The translations under genes were made by a program, and so were the position numbers. The notes beneath the pieces were generated by a model. It did no database searches. It saw only the letters and a list, made by a program, of their open reading frames with translations, and was not told the origin of the DNA. 64,000 nt of DNA, taken from NCBI GenBank assembly GCA_934141535.1, contig CAKPCH010000003.1, positions 1-64,000 of the forward strand, given 5' to 3'. Positions 25,499-33,901 of the stretch are shown here, one piece after another (the stretch's first letter is position 1; each line of letters begins with the position of its first letter). This stretch comes from an uncultured Bacilli bacterium (GTDB taxonomy: Bacteria > Bacillota_I > Bacilli_A > RF39 > UBA660).

Positions 25499-25567
25499 AC
25501 TATATCATAGTTTTTAAACAAGATCAATATTTTTATCAAAAGATCTTTAATGAAAAAAGATCAATAT
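25499..25567 (-). promoter_or_regulatory. AIPR promoter with repeated AAGATC boxes
   Basis: On the minus strand, -35 TTGATC (25522-25527) and -10 TATAGT (25499-25504) are 17 bp apart with a TGA extended -10. In plus orientation the box AAGATC occurs at 25520, 25540 and 25557. The outer two are parts of an identical 11-mer AAGATCAATAT. The first box overlaps the -35, so a repressor operator is plausible. Confidence 0.45.
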
Positions 25568-25583
25568 ATTTTTTTTCTTTTAA

Positions 25584-25614
25584 CAAAAAAAGTGAAACTG
25601 AATTCAGCTTCACT
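25584..25614 (-). terminator. Terminator of tRNA-His
   Basis: A stem based on AGTGAA..CTGAATTCAG..TTCACT (25591-25614) is followed by seven T on the minus strand, 12 bases past the CCA end. Confidence 0.75.
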
Positions 25615-25625
25615 AAATATCATAA

Positions 25626-25702
25626 TGGGGCGGTTATAGGGATTCGAACCCTAGCATAATGGAACCACAATCCACCGTGTTAACCCCTTCACCATAACCG
25701 CC
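25626..25702 (-). tRNA. tRNA-His (GTG)
   Basis: The cloverleaf folds with an encoded extra G at -1 (base 25702) paired to C73, as expected for tRNA-His. The acceptor is GCGGTTA/TAACCGC. The anticodon loop TTGTGGT gives anticodon GTG. The T-arm is AGGGTTCGAATCCCT and CCA is encoded (25626-25628). It is a single tRNA gene with its own promoter and terminator. Confidence 0.95.
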
Positions 25703-25732
25703 AAATGTAAGCAAAATTGACTTACGAATAAT

Positions 25733-25761
25733 ATTTTAGCAAATATTCCTAAATTTGTCTA
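25733..25761 (-). promoter_or_regulatory. Promoter of tRNA-His
   Basis: On the minus strand, -35 TAGACA (25756-25761) and -10 TAAAAT (25733-25738) are 17 bp apart with an extended TGC before the -10. Confidence 0.6.
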
Positions 25762-25777
25762 GACTTTTTTATTATTT

Positions 25778-25805
25778 AATATAAATAGTTATTAACCCAT
25801 ACATA
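25778..25805 (+). promoter_or_regulatory. SigE-like promoter of the cotJ operon
   Basis: -35-like AATATA (25778-25783), 14 bp, then CATACATA (25798-25805) match the mother-cell SigE pattern (ATA, 14 bp, CATACA). This fits the known SigE control of cotJ in B. subtilis. Confidence 0.5.
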
Positions 25806-25844
25806 AATTAGCCTATTTCATAATATAAAACGAGGAGGAAATTT

Positions 25845-26315
25845 ATGAATAACTACCATGAATTTAAAAATTATAATTATTCTAATATGTATAATAATAA
25901 AATGAATTCTTATAATACTAATACAAAACAAAATTACAATAATTATAATAATTACAATAACTTTAATAATGAATTATATGATCCATATAATGGTTTTATT
26001 AGAGGAAATTTATTTAAAAATGAATATGACCCATACAAAAAGAATGAGCCATATGATGTTAAACCTATGAATGAGCAAGCAGAACTCTTAACTAGCATAG
26101 ATGCTTTAGGGTTTGCAATGACTGATTTAAATCTTTATCTTGATATTTATGAAAATGATAGAAATGCGATTAATTTATATAATCAATATAAATTAGATAA
26201 AGCTAATCTTACTAAAGAATATGAGTCTAAATATGGACCTATCACATTAAATAGTGAGGCTTTAGCTTCTTATCCTTGGGCTTGGGATGATATGCCTTGG
26301 CCATGGGATAATTAG
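25845..26315 (+). CDS. cotJB: Spore coat protein: CotJA-like segment fused to CotJB
   Basis: This 156-aa protein starts with a ~45-residue Asn/Tyr low-complexity leader. A short CotJA-like segment follows (LYDPYNGFIRGNLFKNEYDP). Residues ~75-156 are a full CotJB (EQAELLTSIDALGFAMTDLN..LYLDIYENDRNAI..YGPIT.., ending PWAWDDMPWPWDN). In B. subtilis CotJA and CotJB are separate proteins that require each other in the inner coat, so the fusion is informative. GAGGAGG precedes the ATG. The gene is followed after 9 bases by cotJC, and a SigE-type promoter lies upstream. The CotJB call is firm and the CotJA part less so. Confidence 0.8.
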   Translation: MNNYHEFKNYNYSNMYNNKMNSYNTNTKQNYNNYNNYNNFNNELYDPYNGFIRGNLFKNEYDPYKKNEPYDVKPMNEQAELLTSIDALGFAMTDLNLYLDIYENDRNAINLYNQYKLDKANLTKEYESKYGPITLNSEALASYPWAWDDMPWPWDN

Positions 26316-26324
26316 GAGGTTTAT

Positions 26325-26891
26325 ATGTGGAAATATGAAAAAAAATTAGAATACCCTATAAATATCAAAAACAAAGATTTAAAAATGGCTAAAAATATTT
26401 TAGCGCAATATGGTGGTCCTGATGGTGAGTTTGCTGCAGCTATGAGATATTTAAATCAAAGATATACTATGCCTGATGAAAAAGGATATGCACTATTAAA
26501 TGATATTGGTACTGAGGAACTTGCTCATGTTGAAATGATAGCAACTATGGTAACTCAATTAATGAAAGGTGCTAGTGTAGAAGAATTAATGGCAAATGGT
26601 CTATCAGCACAATATGTTCAACATGATCATGCAATATTCCCTACGGATGCTAATGGAGTTCCTTTTACAGCAGCATATTTTGCAACTACAGGTGATTGGA
26701 ATGCTGATTTAACAGAAGATATGGCAGCAGAACAAAAAGCTCGTGTTACTTATGAACACTTAATGGATATGACTAATGATCCTGATTTGCTTGCTCCTCT
26801 TTCTTTTTTAAGACAAAGAGAAGTAGTTCATTTTGATAGATTTAAAGAGTTAAGAGATTATTATTTAGATAAATTTAAAAAGAAGAACTAG
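26325..26891 (+). CDS. cotJC: Spore coat manganese catalase CotJC
   Basis: This 188-aa ferritin-like di-manganese catalase-family protein is of the coat type. It has the helix EFAAAMRYLNQRY, IGTEELAHVEMIATMV with metal ligands Glu and His, GLSAQYVQHDHAIF, and a second helix pair with EQKARVTYEHL and REVVHFDRF. The length equals that of B. subtilis CotJC. It is expected in the spore coat, protecting from peroxide. AGGAGG precedes the ATG. It is co-transcribed with the cotJA/B fusion. Confidence 0.93.
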   Translation: MWKYEKKLEYPINIKNKDLKMAKNILAQYGGPDGEFAAAMRYLNQRYTMPDEKGYALLNDIGTEELAHVEMIATMVTQLMKGASVEELMANGLSAQYVQHDHAIFPTDANGVPFTAAYFATTGDWNADLTEDMAAEQKARVTYEHLMDMTNDPDLLAPLSFLRQREVVHFDRFKELRDYYLDKFKKKN

Positions 26892-26900
26892 TCTTCTTTT
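26878..26900. terminator. Bidirectional terminator between cotJC and DUF4282-like gene
   Basis: The stem AAAAGAAGA/TCTTCTTTT (26878-26886 with 26892-26900) has a 5-nt loop ACTAG and flanking A and T runs. It includes both stop codons of the overlapping convergent genes. Confidence 0.8.
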
Positions 26901-27316
26901 TTTGTTTTTTGTGTTTTAGGTATTTTTGTATTTATTTCAGTTGTATTTCTGCAAATAGTTAATAATACTAATGAAAATTCATAAGTAAGTCTTATTGCTA
27001 AGTTACCAATCACTAATACACCTAAGAATATTAAGAAATTTCTTCCTATGAATGAGAATGAAAATAACGTAATATAAACTGTTAAAATTAAATAAGTTAT
27101 TTTTAATATAGATTCTAGCCACATTTTTTTAAATGATAAGAAATCATATAAATATGCTAAAAATCCAGTGTACTTTCCTTCTTTTTTCTTATCTAAGAAT
27201 AAGAAATAAATAAGTATTCCACCTATAACAGCTAATACTGCTGATATTCCCATCCAAGTACCTATATTTTCAACTTCATCTATTGTTGTATAACTATAAT
27301 ATGGATTATACATCAT
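26888..27316 (-). CDS. DUF4282-like small membrane protein
   Basis: This 142-aa protein has about four predicted membrane spans (residues ~20-40, 62-85, 88-108, 112-130). The final segment (NLAIRLTYEFSLVLLTICRNTTEINTK) resembles the DUF4282 signature near its C terminus. The function of that family is unknown. It overlaps the cotJC stop by four bases in convergent orientation. GGAGTG lies five bases before the first of two ATG codons. Confidence 0.6.
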   Translation of the reverse strand: MMYNPYYSYTTIDEVENIGTWMGISAVLAVIGGILIYFLFLDKKKEGKYTGFLAYLYDFLSFKKMWLESILKITYLILTVYITLFSFSFIGRNFLIFLGVLVIGNLAIRLTYEFSLVLLTICRNTTEINTKIPKTQKTKKED

Positions 27317-27370
27317 AACTTCACTCCTTTACTATATAAATTTTATCATGTAAAATATTTTTTTTCAACA

Positions 27371-28363
27371 CTATTTTGAATTTAATAAATGAATATTATC
27401 TAGAAGTATTCCTGTTCCTTCTACTACACATGTTAATGGACTTTCTGCAATAAATACCGGCACTTTTAATTCATGTGATAATAGTTTATCAAACCCATCT
27501 ACAAGTGCTCCTCCACCTGTTAATATTATTCCCTTGTCTATAATATCTGCTGATAATTCTGGTGGAGTTTGTTCTAATACATTTTTTGTTGAATGTATTA
27601 TTGCGTACACAGACTCTCTTAGAGCTTCTTCTATTTCTTCACTACAAATATTTATGGTATGAGGAAGACCAGTTACTAAGTCTCTTCCTTTAACTTCCAT
27701 TTGATCATTTCTTCCATCTGGATATACTGATCCTATCTCAAATTTTATTTCTTCTGCAGTTCTATCTCCTACAAGTAATTTATACTTGTCTTTTATATAT
27801 TTTATTATATCATTATCAAATGTATTCCCCGCTATTTTAATCGATTCACTAGTAACTATATCACCTAAAGAAAGTATTGCTATATCTGTTGTTCCTCCAC
27901 CAATATCTATTACCATATTACCACTTGGTCTTGATATATCTAAACCTGCTCCTATTGCTGCTACCTTAGGTTCTTCTTCTAGAAATACTTTTCTAGCTCC
28001 TGTTCTTTCAGCAGCTTCTTTTATAGCATTCTTTTCTACTTGTGTAATATTAGATGGACAACATATTAATATTCTTGGTCTTGATAAAAAACTTTTACCA
28101 TTTACCTTTCTAATAAAATTATTAAGCATCATTTCTGTTACTTCAAAATCTGCTATTACACCATCTTTTAATGGTCTTATAGCTTGTACTTTTCCAGGAG
28201 TCCTACCTAACATTTCTTTAGCACTACTACCTACAGCAAGTATTTTTTTAGTATCACTATCTATAGCGACTATACTAGGTTCATTTAAAACTATTCCCTG
28301 TCCTTTTATATATATTAATACATTAGCGGTTCCTAAATCTATTCCTATATCTTTAGCAAACAT
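27371..28363 (-). CDS. mbl: MreB-family cell-shape protein (Mbl)
   Basis: This 330-aa actin homologue has phosphate-1 DLGTANVLIYIKGQG, phosphate-2 VIDIGGGTTDIA and the adenosine motif ILTGGGALVDG. It forms membrane-bound filaments that guide cell-wall elongation. Its position after spoIIID is that of mbl in Bacillus, hence the symbol, although sequence alone cannot separate MreB from Mbl. GGAGG lies ten bases before the ATG. Confidence 0.9.
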   Translation of the reverse strand: MFAKDIGIDLGTANVLIYIKGQGIVLNEPSIVAIDSDTKKILAVGSSAKEMLGRTPGKVQAIRPLKDGVIADFEVTEMMLNNFIRKVNGKSFLSRPRILICCPSNITQVEKNAIKEAAERTGARKVFLEEEPKVAAIGAGLDISRPSGNMVIDIGGGTTDIAILSLGDIVTSESIKIAGNTFDNDIIKYIKDKYKLLVGDRTAEEIKFEIGSVYPDGRNDQMEVKGRDLVTGLPHTINICSEEIEEALRESVYAIIHSTKNVLEQTPPELSADIIDKGIILTGGGALVDGFDKLLSHELKVPVFIAESPLTCVVEGTGILLDNIHLLNSK

Positions 28364-28412
28364 GAGTGATCTACCTCCATTATTAATTATACCATATTTT
28401 AGTTTATTTTAT

Positions 28413-28667
28413 TTATCCATATTGTTTTTTATATTTATTTTTTGTAGACTCTCCACCTCTTATATGACGTATATCTATATGATATTTAAGTATATTATCT
28501 ATTTTTTCATATAATGTGTAATCTATATCAATTAATCTTTCATGTAAATCTTTATGTACAGTACTCTTAGAAACATTAAAAACATGTGCTATTTCTCTTA
28601 TTGTTTGTTTTGTTTCTAACATATAATTTGCCTCTTCTAGAACTCTTTTCATAATTAACGAATTCAT
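28413..28667 (-). CDS. spoIIID: Stage III sporulation transcription factor SpoIIID
   Basis: This 84-aa protein is almost collinear with SpoIIID. It has EANYMLETKQTIREIAHVFN, then the helix-turn-helix VSKSTVHKDLHERL, then the basic tail (HIRGGESTKNKYKKQYG). SpoIIID reshapes SigE-dependent transcription in the mother cell. GGGGTG precedes the ATG. Its presence between spoIIQ and mbl matches Bacillus order and is strong evidence that the organism sporulates. Confidence 0.95.
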   Translation of the reverse strand: MNSLIMKRVLEEANYMLETKQTIREIAHVFNVSKSTVHKDLHERLIDIDYTLYEKIDNILKYHIDIRHIRGGESTKNKYKKQYG

Positions 28668-28717
28668 TTAACACCCCTTATACTTAAGTATATAAAATTA
28701 AACTTTGTTTATACATA

Positions 28718-28733
28718 AAAAGGGCAAAGCCCT
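28718..28733 (-). terminator. Terminator of the spoIID-spoIIQ unit
   Basis: The compact hairpin AGGGC/GCCCT with a 3-nt loop (28721-28733) is followed by TTTT on the minus strand. Confidence 0.65.
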
Positions 28734-29358
28734 AAATTTCGTTAACTGTTTTATCATAGTATTCTTCTGGATTAACACATTCGCCATTTATAACGAGTTC
28801 AAAATATAAATGGTTTTCTAATTCTTTTGATATATTTGATGTTGAACTTTTAGCAAGCTTTTGACCGTTCATTACTTGGTCACCAGCTTTTACTAATATG
28901 TCACTTACACTTTGATAAATACTAACAATTCCATTTGCATGTTCTATAGTTATTATGTTACCAAGTGTATCATCTTCTTTTACTTCTTTTACTGTTCCAG
29001 GTAAAACTGACACTACATCAAAAGCACTTCCATTAGAATATGATACACCACTACTTTGTATGTATGTATCTTCATAATAAATTAATGATTTTTCTTGTGA
29101 TTCTGATTCTGCTTTGTAATCATAGTATCCTTTTACAAGATTCATGTTTGTTTCTGTATATGGTCTTGTTATAGATTCACCTGAATTAACAACCTTTATG
29201 TTTTCTTGATAATCTAATATACCTTTTGAAACATATTCATATGTTGGAGTTACTCCTTTTTTTAATACGCTTAAAAGTATTCCTACACCACTTATTAACA
29301 TTACAAAAGAAATCGCATACAGACTATAAACAACTGACTTTTTTAATTGTCTTTTCAT
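28732..29358 (-). CDS. spoIIQ: SpoIIQ-like membrane protein with degenerate LytM domain
   Basis: I start at ATG 29358 with GAGGTG upstream. The open frame extends ten codons further. The 208-aa protein has one membrane span (about residues 8-30) and an extracytoplasmic LytM/M23 fold. The first metal-ligand site is lost: YSNGSAFDV where active enzymes have HxGxD. The late motif retains only one His (HLYFEL). Loss of catalytic residues is known for B. subtilis SpoIIQ, which works as a forespore-side partner of SpoIIIAH in the channel. It lies between spoIID and spoIIID, supporting the name. Confidence 0.85.
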   Translation of the reverse strand: MKRQLKKSVVYSLYAISFVMLISGVGILLSVLKKGVTPTYEYVSKGILDYQENIKVVNSGESITRPYTETNMNLVKGYYDYKAESESQEKSLIYYEDTYIQSSGVSYSNGSAFDVVSVLPGTVKEVKEDDTLGNIITIEHANGIVSIYQSVSDILVKAGDQVMNGQKLAKSSTSNISKELENHLYFELVINGECVNPEEYYDKTVNEI

Positions 29359-29410
29359 TTTATTCACCTCATTTTTAATTGTGAACAAAATTATTTTTTT
29401 TATACATTTT

Positions 29411-30325
29411 TTAAAATTTTTTTATCTCAATATTTGTATAATAATGTTTTAATATATCTTGATAGTTATATCCTTCTTTTGACATTCCTTCAGCACCATA
29501 TTGACTCATACCAACGCCATGTCCATAACCTTTATTTTTTATTATAACTTTCATACCTTCTTGAGCTATTTCAAAGTAAGTAGATTTTAAATTTAAAATT
29601 GAACAAACTTCATTACCACTAAATTCTGTGTTATTTATTTTTAATTTTTTTATTCTTCCTGTTTTTGTTGTATTAATAATTTCTATTGTTAAGGTTTCTT
29701 TATAAGGTATATTTAATAAATTATAAAATTCTTCTAGTGTAAAAGTTGATGTGCTGGTGTATGCTGGTGATATAGAATCCCAAGGACTATCTACACTTCT
29801 TAAGTATTCTAGTTTACTTACAAATACATCTTCACTATTTTCTGTTATACCAGGAGATGTTGAAAAGAATAAAGCATCTGCTACTTTTCCATCGTATGAT
29901 AAGTATTCTCCTTTTGTAGATAATACAGCACTTTTTATTTTATTTATATTATTTACGTAAGATTCACTCCATACACTTTGTAAATATTCTTTATCTAAAT
30001 ATACTTGATTCATAACTGTATCTACTACGTCGTATTCTTTATTTATATTATTCTCCATTTGTTTCATTACATAACTTCTAGCTGCTACTGCTTGTGCTTT
30101 TAAAGCTTCTAGTGAAAATGATATTGGCATTTCACCTGCTACTACTCCTACAACGTATTCTTCTATTGGAACGTTATCTATAGTTTGTGTTTGTTCTCTA
30201 TATACTCTAACTGTACTGTTACTTGAAAAATTAAATGTTATTTCATCATCTCTAATAAAAAAATAAACTATAAATGTTGGAATAAATATAATTAAACATG
30301 AAAAAAGTAGTATTTTTTTTATCAA
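29411..30325 (-). CDS. spoIID: Stage II sporulation protein D
   Basis: This 304-aa lytic transglycosylase of the engulfment machinery has an N-terminal membrane anchor (residues 3-20). The SpoIID domain follows, with VPIEEYVVGVVAGEMP, the SLEALKAQAVAARSYV block containing the conserved Glu region, and GYGHGVGMSQYGAEGMSKEG near the C terminus. The likely start is TTG at 30325, with GGAGTG eight bases upstream. No ATG is placed better. It precedes spoIIQ by 52 bases and should be mother-cell expressed. Confidence 0.92.
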   Translation of the reverse strand: MIKKILLFSCLIIFIPTFIVYFFIRDDEITFNFSSNSTVRVYREQTQTIDNVPIEEYVVGVVAGEMPISFSLEALKAQAVAARSYVMKQMENNINKEYDVVDTVMNQVYLDKEYLQSVWSESYVNNINKIKSAVLSTKGEYLSYDGKVADALFFSTSPGITENSEDVFVSKLEYLRSVDSPWDSISPAYTSTSTFTLEEFYNLLNIPYKETLTIEIINTTKTGRIKKLKINNTEFSGNEVCSILNLKSTYFEIAQEGMKVIIKNKGYGHGVGMSQYGAEGMSKEGYNYQDILKHYYTNIEIKKF

Positions 30326-30361
30326 GATATCATCACTCCTTTAAAAAAACACACTACTATA

Positions 30362-30556
30362 TTATATTATTTTACAATTTATAAAAAAGTCATAAAAGAA
30401 ATTAGTTACTAAATATGTTATACTCATAGCAAGCATTAAATATATTATTCTTGCTTGGTATATTCTTCCTTGTTTAAAAAGATTATTTAAATTTAAACCA
30501 TCTAATGCCCAAATTGTAAATATGAGTATTAATATATATAAAATAACTTTAATCAT
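30362..30556 (-). CDS. DUF1146 family membrane protein (YwzB-like)
   Basis: This 64-aa protein has two membrane helices. It matches the DUF1146 pattern well: ILIFTIWALDGLNLNNLFK, QGRIYQARIIYLMLAMSITY and a terminal TNFFYDFF. The family's function is unknown. In Bacillus the homologue ywzB also lies near spoIID. It overlaps the end of rpiB by 8 bases. Confidence 0.85.
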   Translation of the reverse strand: MIKVILYILILIFTIWALDGLNLNNLFKQGRIYQARIIYLMLAMSITYLVTNFFYDFFINCKII

Positions 30557-30989
30557 TCTCGTATTCCTCTATTTGTTCTACTCTTTTTTGATATACTGGA
30601 TCAGAATTGTAAGTAGCACTCAAATAAGCATCAACTATTTCTATATTTTGTTCTAAAGGAGCTGAGCCTGAAAGTGCAATTACGTTTATATAATCTCTTT
30701 CTTTACCATGTATTGCTTCTTCTGGTGTATTTATTTTTCCACATCTTACACCTTTTACTTTATTACAAGCAATTGATATACCTATCGCACTTCCACATAT
30801 TGCTATACCAAAATCAACATTATGGTGTGCTACCATCTCTCCTAGTTTAAATCCATATGTAGTATAATCTACTCTATCAGTAGAATCTGTACCATAATCA
30901 ATTACATTATATCCTTTATCTGTTAAATATTTTGTCAAATTAAGTTTTGTTTCATATCCTCTATGATCGTTTGCTATACCTATTTTCAT
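30549..30989 (-). CDS. rpiB: Ribose-5-phosphate isomerase B family
   Basis: This 146-aa RpiB/LacAB-family isomerase interconverts ribose-5-P and ribulose-5-P. It has IANDHRGYETK (sugar-phosphate site), catalytic Cys in AICGSAIGISIACNK (CGTG in most RpiB) and NVIALSGSA. It provides pentose phosphates compatible with the phosphoketolase route. The T-to-S and G-to-A changes in the CGTG loop are mild. AGGAGT precedes the ATG. Confidence 0.88.
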   Translation of the reverse strand: MKIGIANDHRGYETKLNLTKYLTDKGYNVIDYGTDSTDRVDYTTYGFKLGEMVAHHNVDFGIAICGSAIGISIACNKVKGVRCGKINTPEEAIHGKERDYINVIALSGSAPLEQNIEIVDAYLSATYNSDPVYQKRVEQIEEYEND

Positions 30990-30997
30990 TTTTACTC

Positions 30998-32206
30998 CTA
31001 TCTAAATTTCTTTATTATTTTATTTATATTGTAAAATATACTTATTGGTAAATCAAAGTCTCCTATTAATTCAACTACATTACCACCAAAGCCTTTTTTA
31101 AATTCATATACCCCATATTCTTTATCTTTTTTATCAAATATACCACTTATTCCAAAAAAATTATATGTATCATATTTGTTTTTAACAGCAAATTCTATCA
31201 TATACCATTGAATTAAATATTGGGCATATAAATTTTTATATTTTTCTAAACTTCCACTAAATAAATAACTTATTTCACTTCCATATAACATGAACATTGC
31301 TGCAGATATTGGTATCATATCTTCTTTATATTTATTTGATTCATCTAACCTTTTCTTTATACCTTCTATTGTTATCTTTAATTCTTTTGCTTTTCCTGTT
31401 GTTTTATCTATTAGATTATCATATTTATTTATGTTAGTTTTTAGTTCTTCTTTTAATTGATTTTGATATTTCTCTTTATTTAAGTAAGCTACTAAAAATT
31501 TTACTTTATCTTTAAATGCTTTATACATTGTTTGATAATATTTTAAACTTTTATCACTAAAACCAATTCTATTACTTGTATCTTGTGTTATTGATTTAAA
31601 TAAATTTAAATCTTTATATTCTATTTCTTTTACTTCTACTCCATATTTTATTGCTTTTCTAACTATATTTCTATGGTTTTGTTTCATTCCTTTTTGTATA
31701 TCTTCTATTGACTTATTTTTTATATCTAGTATAAAATACCATCTTCCTTGACCGCTTAAATCATAACCTTTTGTTAATCCGCCATGTTTATAACCAAGTT
31801 TTTTTAAATTTTCAAGTAAAGCGCTATTATCAATTTCTTGTGTTATATTTCCATCTATATCTCTGCTTTTATATATTATAAATGGATCCATATGAAGTAC
31901 AAATCCTTTTTTTGATTTGATATATTTTTTTAAATTATGTGTAAAGAATTTTAATAATTCATTATTACTATAATCTAACAATATTCCTCTTGGAGCATAA
32001 AAATAGTTTAATCCAAATTTATTTTTTTTAGAAATAAGTCTTGTAGCACCCACTACTTTATCATTATCAATAACTCCAACATAATAGCTCTTATACCCCA
32101 TTAAATTACTATAATCATCCATTTCTTTTGCTTGATAAAATGTTTTTAAATCACTATTATCTACAAAATTTTTAAATTGTTCATCGCTAAGTTCTTTAAA
32201 TTCCAT
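30998..32206 (-). CDS. FemABX-family peptidoglycan cross-bridge aminoacyltransferase
   Basis: This 402-aa protein has two GNAT-like lobes. An alpha-helical coiled-coil arm (~245-305, rich in Lys/Glu) lies between them, as in FemX/MurM enzymes. These enzymes transfer amino acids from aminoacyl-tRNA to the lipid II stem peptide. Family blocks are FYAPRGILLDY, KKGFVLHMDPF and YNFFGISGIFD followed by YEFKKGFGG. The start lies 3 bases after the flippase stop, with AAGGTGA in the overlap region. A paralogue is divergently encoded at 33902. The amino acid added cannot be read from sequence. Confidence 0.9.
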   Translation of the reverse strand: MEFKELSDEQFKNFVDNSDLKTFYQAKEMDDYSNLMGYKSYYVGVIDNDKVVGATRLISKKNKFGLNYFYAPRGILLDYSNNELLKFFTHNLKKYIKSKKGFVLHMDPFIIYKSRDIDGNITQEIDNSALLENLKKLGYKHGGLTKGYDLSGQGRWYFILDIKNKSIEDIQKGMKQNHRNIVRKAIKYGVEVKEIEYKDLNLFKSITQDTSNRIGFSDKSLKYYQTMYKAFKDKVKFLVAYLNKEKYQNQLKEELKTNINKYDNLIDKTTGKAKELKITIEGIKKRLDESNKYKEDMIPISAAMFMLYGSEISYLFSGSLEKYKNLYAQYLIQWYMIEFAVKNKYDTYNFFGISGIFDKKDKEYGVYEFKKGFGGNVVELIGDFDLPISIFYNINKIIKKFR

Positions 32207-32209
32207 GTG

Positions 32210-33817
32210 TCACCTTCTCAATTTAAAATCACTAAATACTTCTTTAAATACTCCTGTTTTAACAAGTATAAATCCATAGATTAATATTCCTATTATTGCA
32301 TATATTATTATTTCTATAATAGAGATTAATCTAGATTTAGAGTTTATTATTATAAAACTTCTTAATAGATATATTACTACATACATGAAAAGTGCTGCTA
32401 ATAGGCCTATAATTAAATTTTTTAATATTTTCTTATAATCTATAGAGAAATTTTTATATAAATCTATAAAGCATATTATAAGAGATATTATATAACCTAA
32501 CATAGTTGCTACACTAGCACCCCAGTATGCTTTTAATCCTATACTATTAAATAATAACATTAATGGAACGTTAAGTATTATTTTAGTTAATATACCACAT
32601 ACCAAACATAAATATACTTTTTTATATCTATTTAATGATTGCATAATTATTATTATATTATTAAATAAACTACAGAAAAGTGCGGTAAATATACTTACTT
32701 TAAATACATCTATACCGAGACTATTATATCCATAGAATATAGTCCAAACTGGTTTGCTTAATACACTTAATCCAAGTACCATTGGAAGTACTATAAGTAA
32801 TAATGTTATTATTGTTTTTTGTGTTTTATCTTTTATTCCTTTGTAGTTTTTAGTAGCAAAGTCAGATGTTATATTAGGTAGTAAGCTAACTCCGATTCCT
32901 GTTGATATGCTTGTAACTATTACGTTTAATTTTGCGCCCCAAGTAGAAATACAGCTCATTATATACTCTGCATCTTCTACATCAAAATTTAATCTATTAA
33001 CTAAACATTTTATAACGGTGGCTAAATCAACCATTACATATAATGATACAATTACGCTCATTATTATAAGAGGTATACTGTAAGTAATTAATTTTTTTAC
33101 TATTTCTTTATTAGTAACATTTTTTTCTTCATCTTTTACTATATAATTTTTATCTTTTATTTTTAATTCTTTTCTATGTACAAAGAATAAATAAACAATT
33201 GCTGCTATACCACCTACTGTAGCACCAAATACAGCTATACCAACTGCTTCTTTTACTCCAAATAATTTTATAAAAATATATGAGCCTGCTATTATAACAA
33301 CAATTCTAACAAATTGTTCTATTACTTGACTGATTGATGAATGTTTTATATATTTTTGACCTTGTAAAAATCCTCTCATTACACTTAAGAAAGTTGTAAA
33401 TATAATAGCACTTGCACTTATTCTAATAACGAATGCTATATCTGATATTGAATTACCACCACTTATATCTCCTTTTATCATATGAGCTAAGGATGGCGCA
33501 AATACTAATAAAATTACGGTAAATACGAATGCTAATGCTGTAGTTATATATATTGATACTTTATAACTTTTACGACTTGCATCCATATATCCTAGTGAAG
33601 AATATTCACTAACTATCTTTGATATTGCCATTGGAATACCTACTGTTGAAAGATTTAAAAATAAATTATATATATTATATGCATAACCATACAAAGAACC
33701 ACCATCTTTTCCTATAATGGCATTAAATGGTATTACATATATTATTCCTAATATTTTAGCTGCTATTATACATACTGTAGAAATAAGAGCACCTTTAAGA
33801 AATGTATCTTTTTTCAC
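32210..33817 (-). CDS. MOP-superfamily polysaccharide/lipid II flippase (SpoVB/MurJ-like)
   Basis: This ~535-539-aa protein has about 14 membrane helices in the oligosaccharidyl-lipid flippase pattern. The early block is GGSLYGYAYNIYNLFLNLSTVGIPMAISKI. It probably moves lipid-linked cell-wall precursors across the membrane. Coupling with a FemABX gene supports lipid II. The frame begins at ATG 33829. The spacing of TATAAT and GGTGAT, however, favours GTG 33817, which equals the geometry seen before several other genes here. SpoVB and MurJ-like roles cannot be separated. Confidence 0.85.
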   Translation of the reverse strand: MKKDTFLKGALISTVCIIAAKILGIIYVIPFNAIIGKDGGSLYGYAYNIYNLFLNLSTVGIPMAISKIVSEYSSLGYMDASRKSYKVSIYITTALAFVFTVILLVFAPSLAHMIKGDISGGNSISDIAFVIRISASAIIFTTFLSVMRGFLQGQKYIKHSSISQVIEQFVRIVVIIAGSYIFIKLFGVKEAVGIAVFGATVGGIAAIVYLFFVHRKELKIKDKNYIVKDEEKNVTNKEIVKKLITYSIPLIIMSVIVSLYVMVDLATVIKCLVNRLNFDVEDAEYIMSCISTWGAKLNVIVTSISTGIGVSLLPNITSDFATKNYKGIKDKTQKTIITLLLIVLPMVLGLSVLSKPVWTIFYGYNSLGIDVFKVSIFTALFCSLFNNIIIIMQSLNRYKKVYLCLVCGILTKIILNVPLMLLFNSIGLKAYWGASVATMLGYIISLIICFIDLYKNFSIDYKKILKNLIIGLLAALFMYVVIYLLRSFIIINSKSRLISIIEIIIYAIIGILIYGFILVKTGVFKEVFSDFKLRR

Positions 33818-33839
33818 TATCATCACCATTATTATTATA
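33817..33839 (-). promoter_or_regulatory. Compact -10/Shine-Dalgarno module before the flippase gene
   Basis: On the minus strand, TGC-TATAAT is followed by AATAAT, GGTGAT, GATA and GTG. The start codon is 16 nt after the -10. A TATAAT this close puts the expected transcript start at the ribosome site itself. Confidence 0.45.
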
Positions 33840-33850
33840 GCACATTTTTA

Positions 33851-33879
33851 TTGTAAAAATAAATTGTTTAAGGTATAAT
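33851..33879 (+). promoter_or_regulatory. Promoter of the plus-strand FemABX gene
   Basis: -35 TTGTAA (33851-33856) and -10 TATAAT (33874-33879) are 17 bp apart. It is divergent from the flippase promoter. Confidence 0.6.
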
Positions 33880-33901
33880 ATAAAAAGAAAGTAGGTATAA
33901 A

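Noticed and set aside
25819..25827. CATAATATA as a SigK-type -10 for cotJ
   Set aside because: A transcript starting from it would begin inside the ribosome site. The CATACATA box further upstream with a matching -35 fits better.
27786..28514. 242-codon plus-strand frame opposite mbl
   Set aside because: It is antisense to a highly conserved actin-like gene. Its composition is that of a mirror frame and no ribosome site is present.
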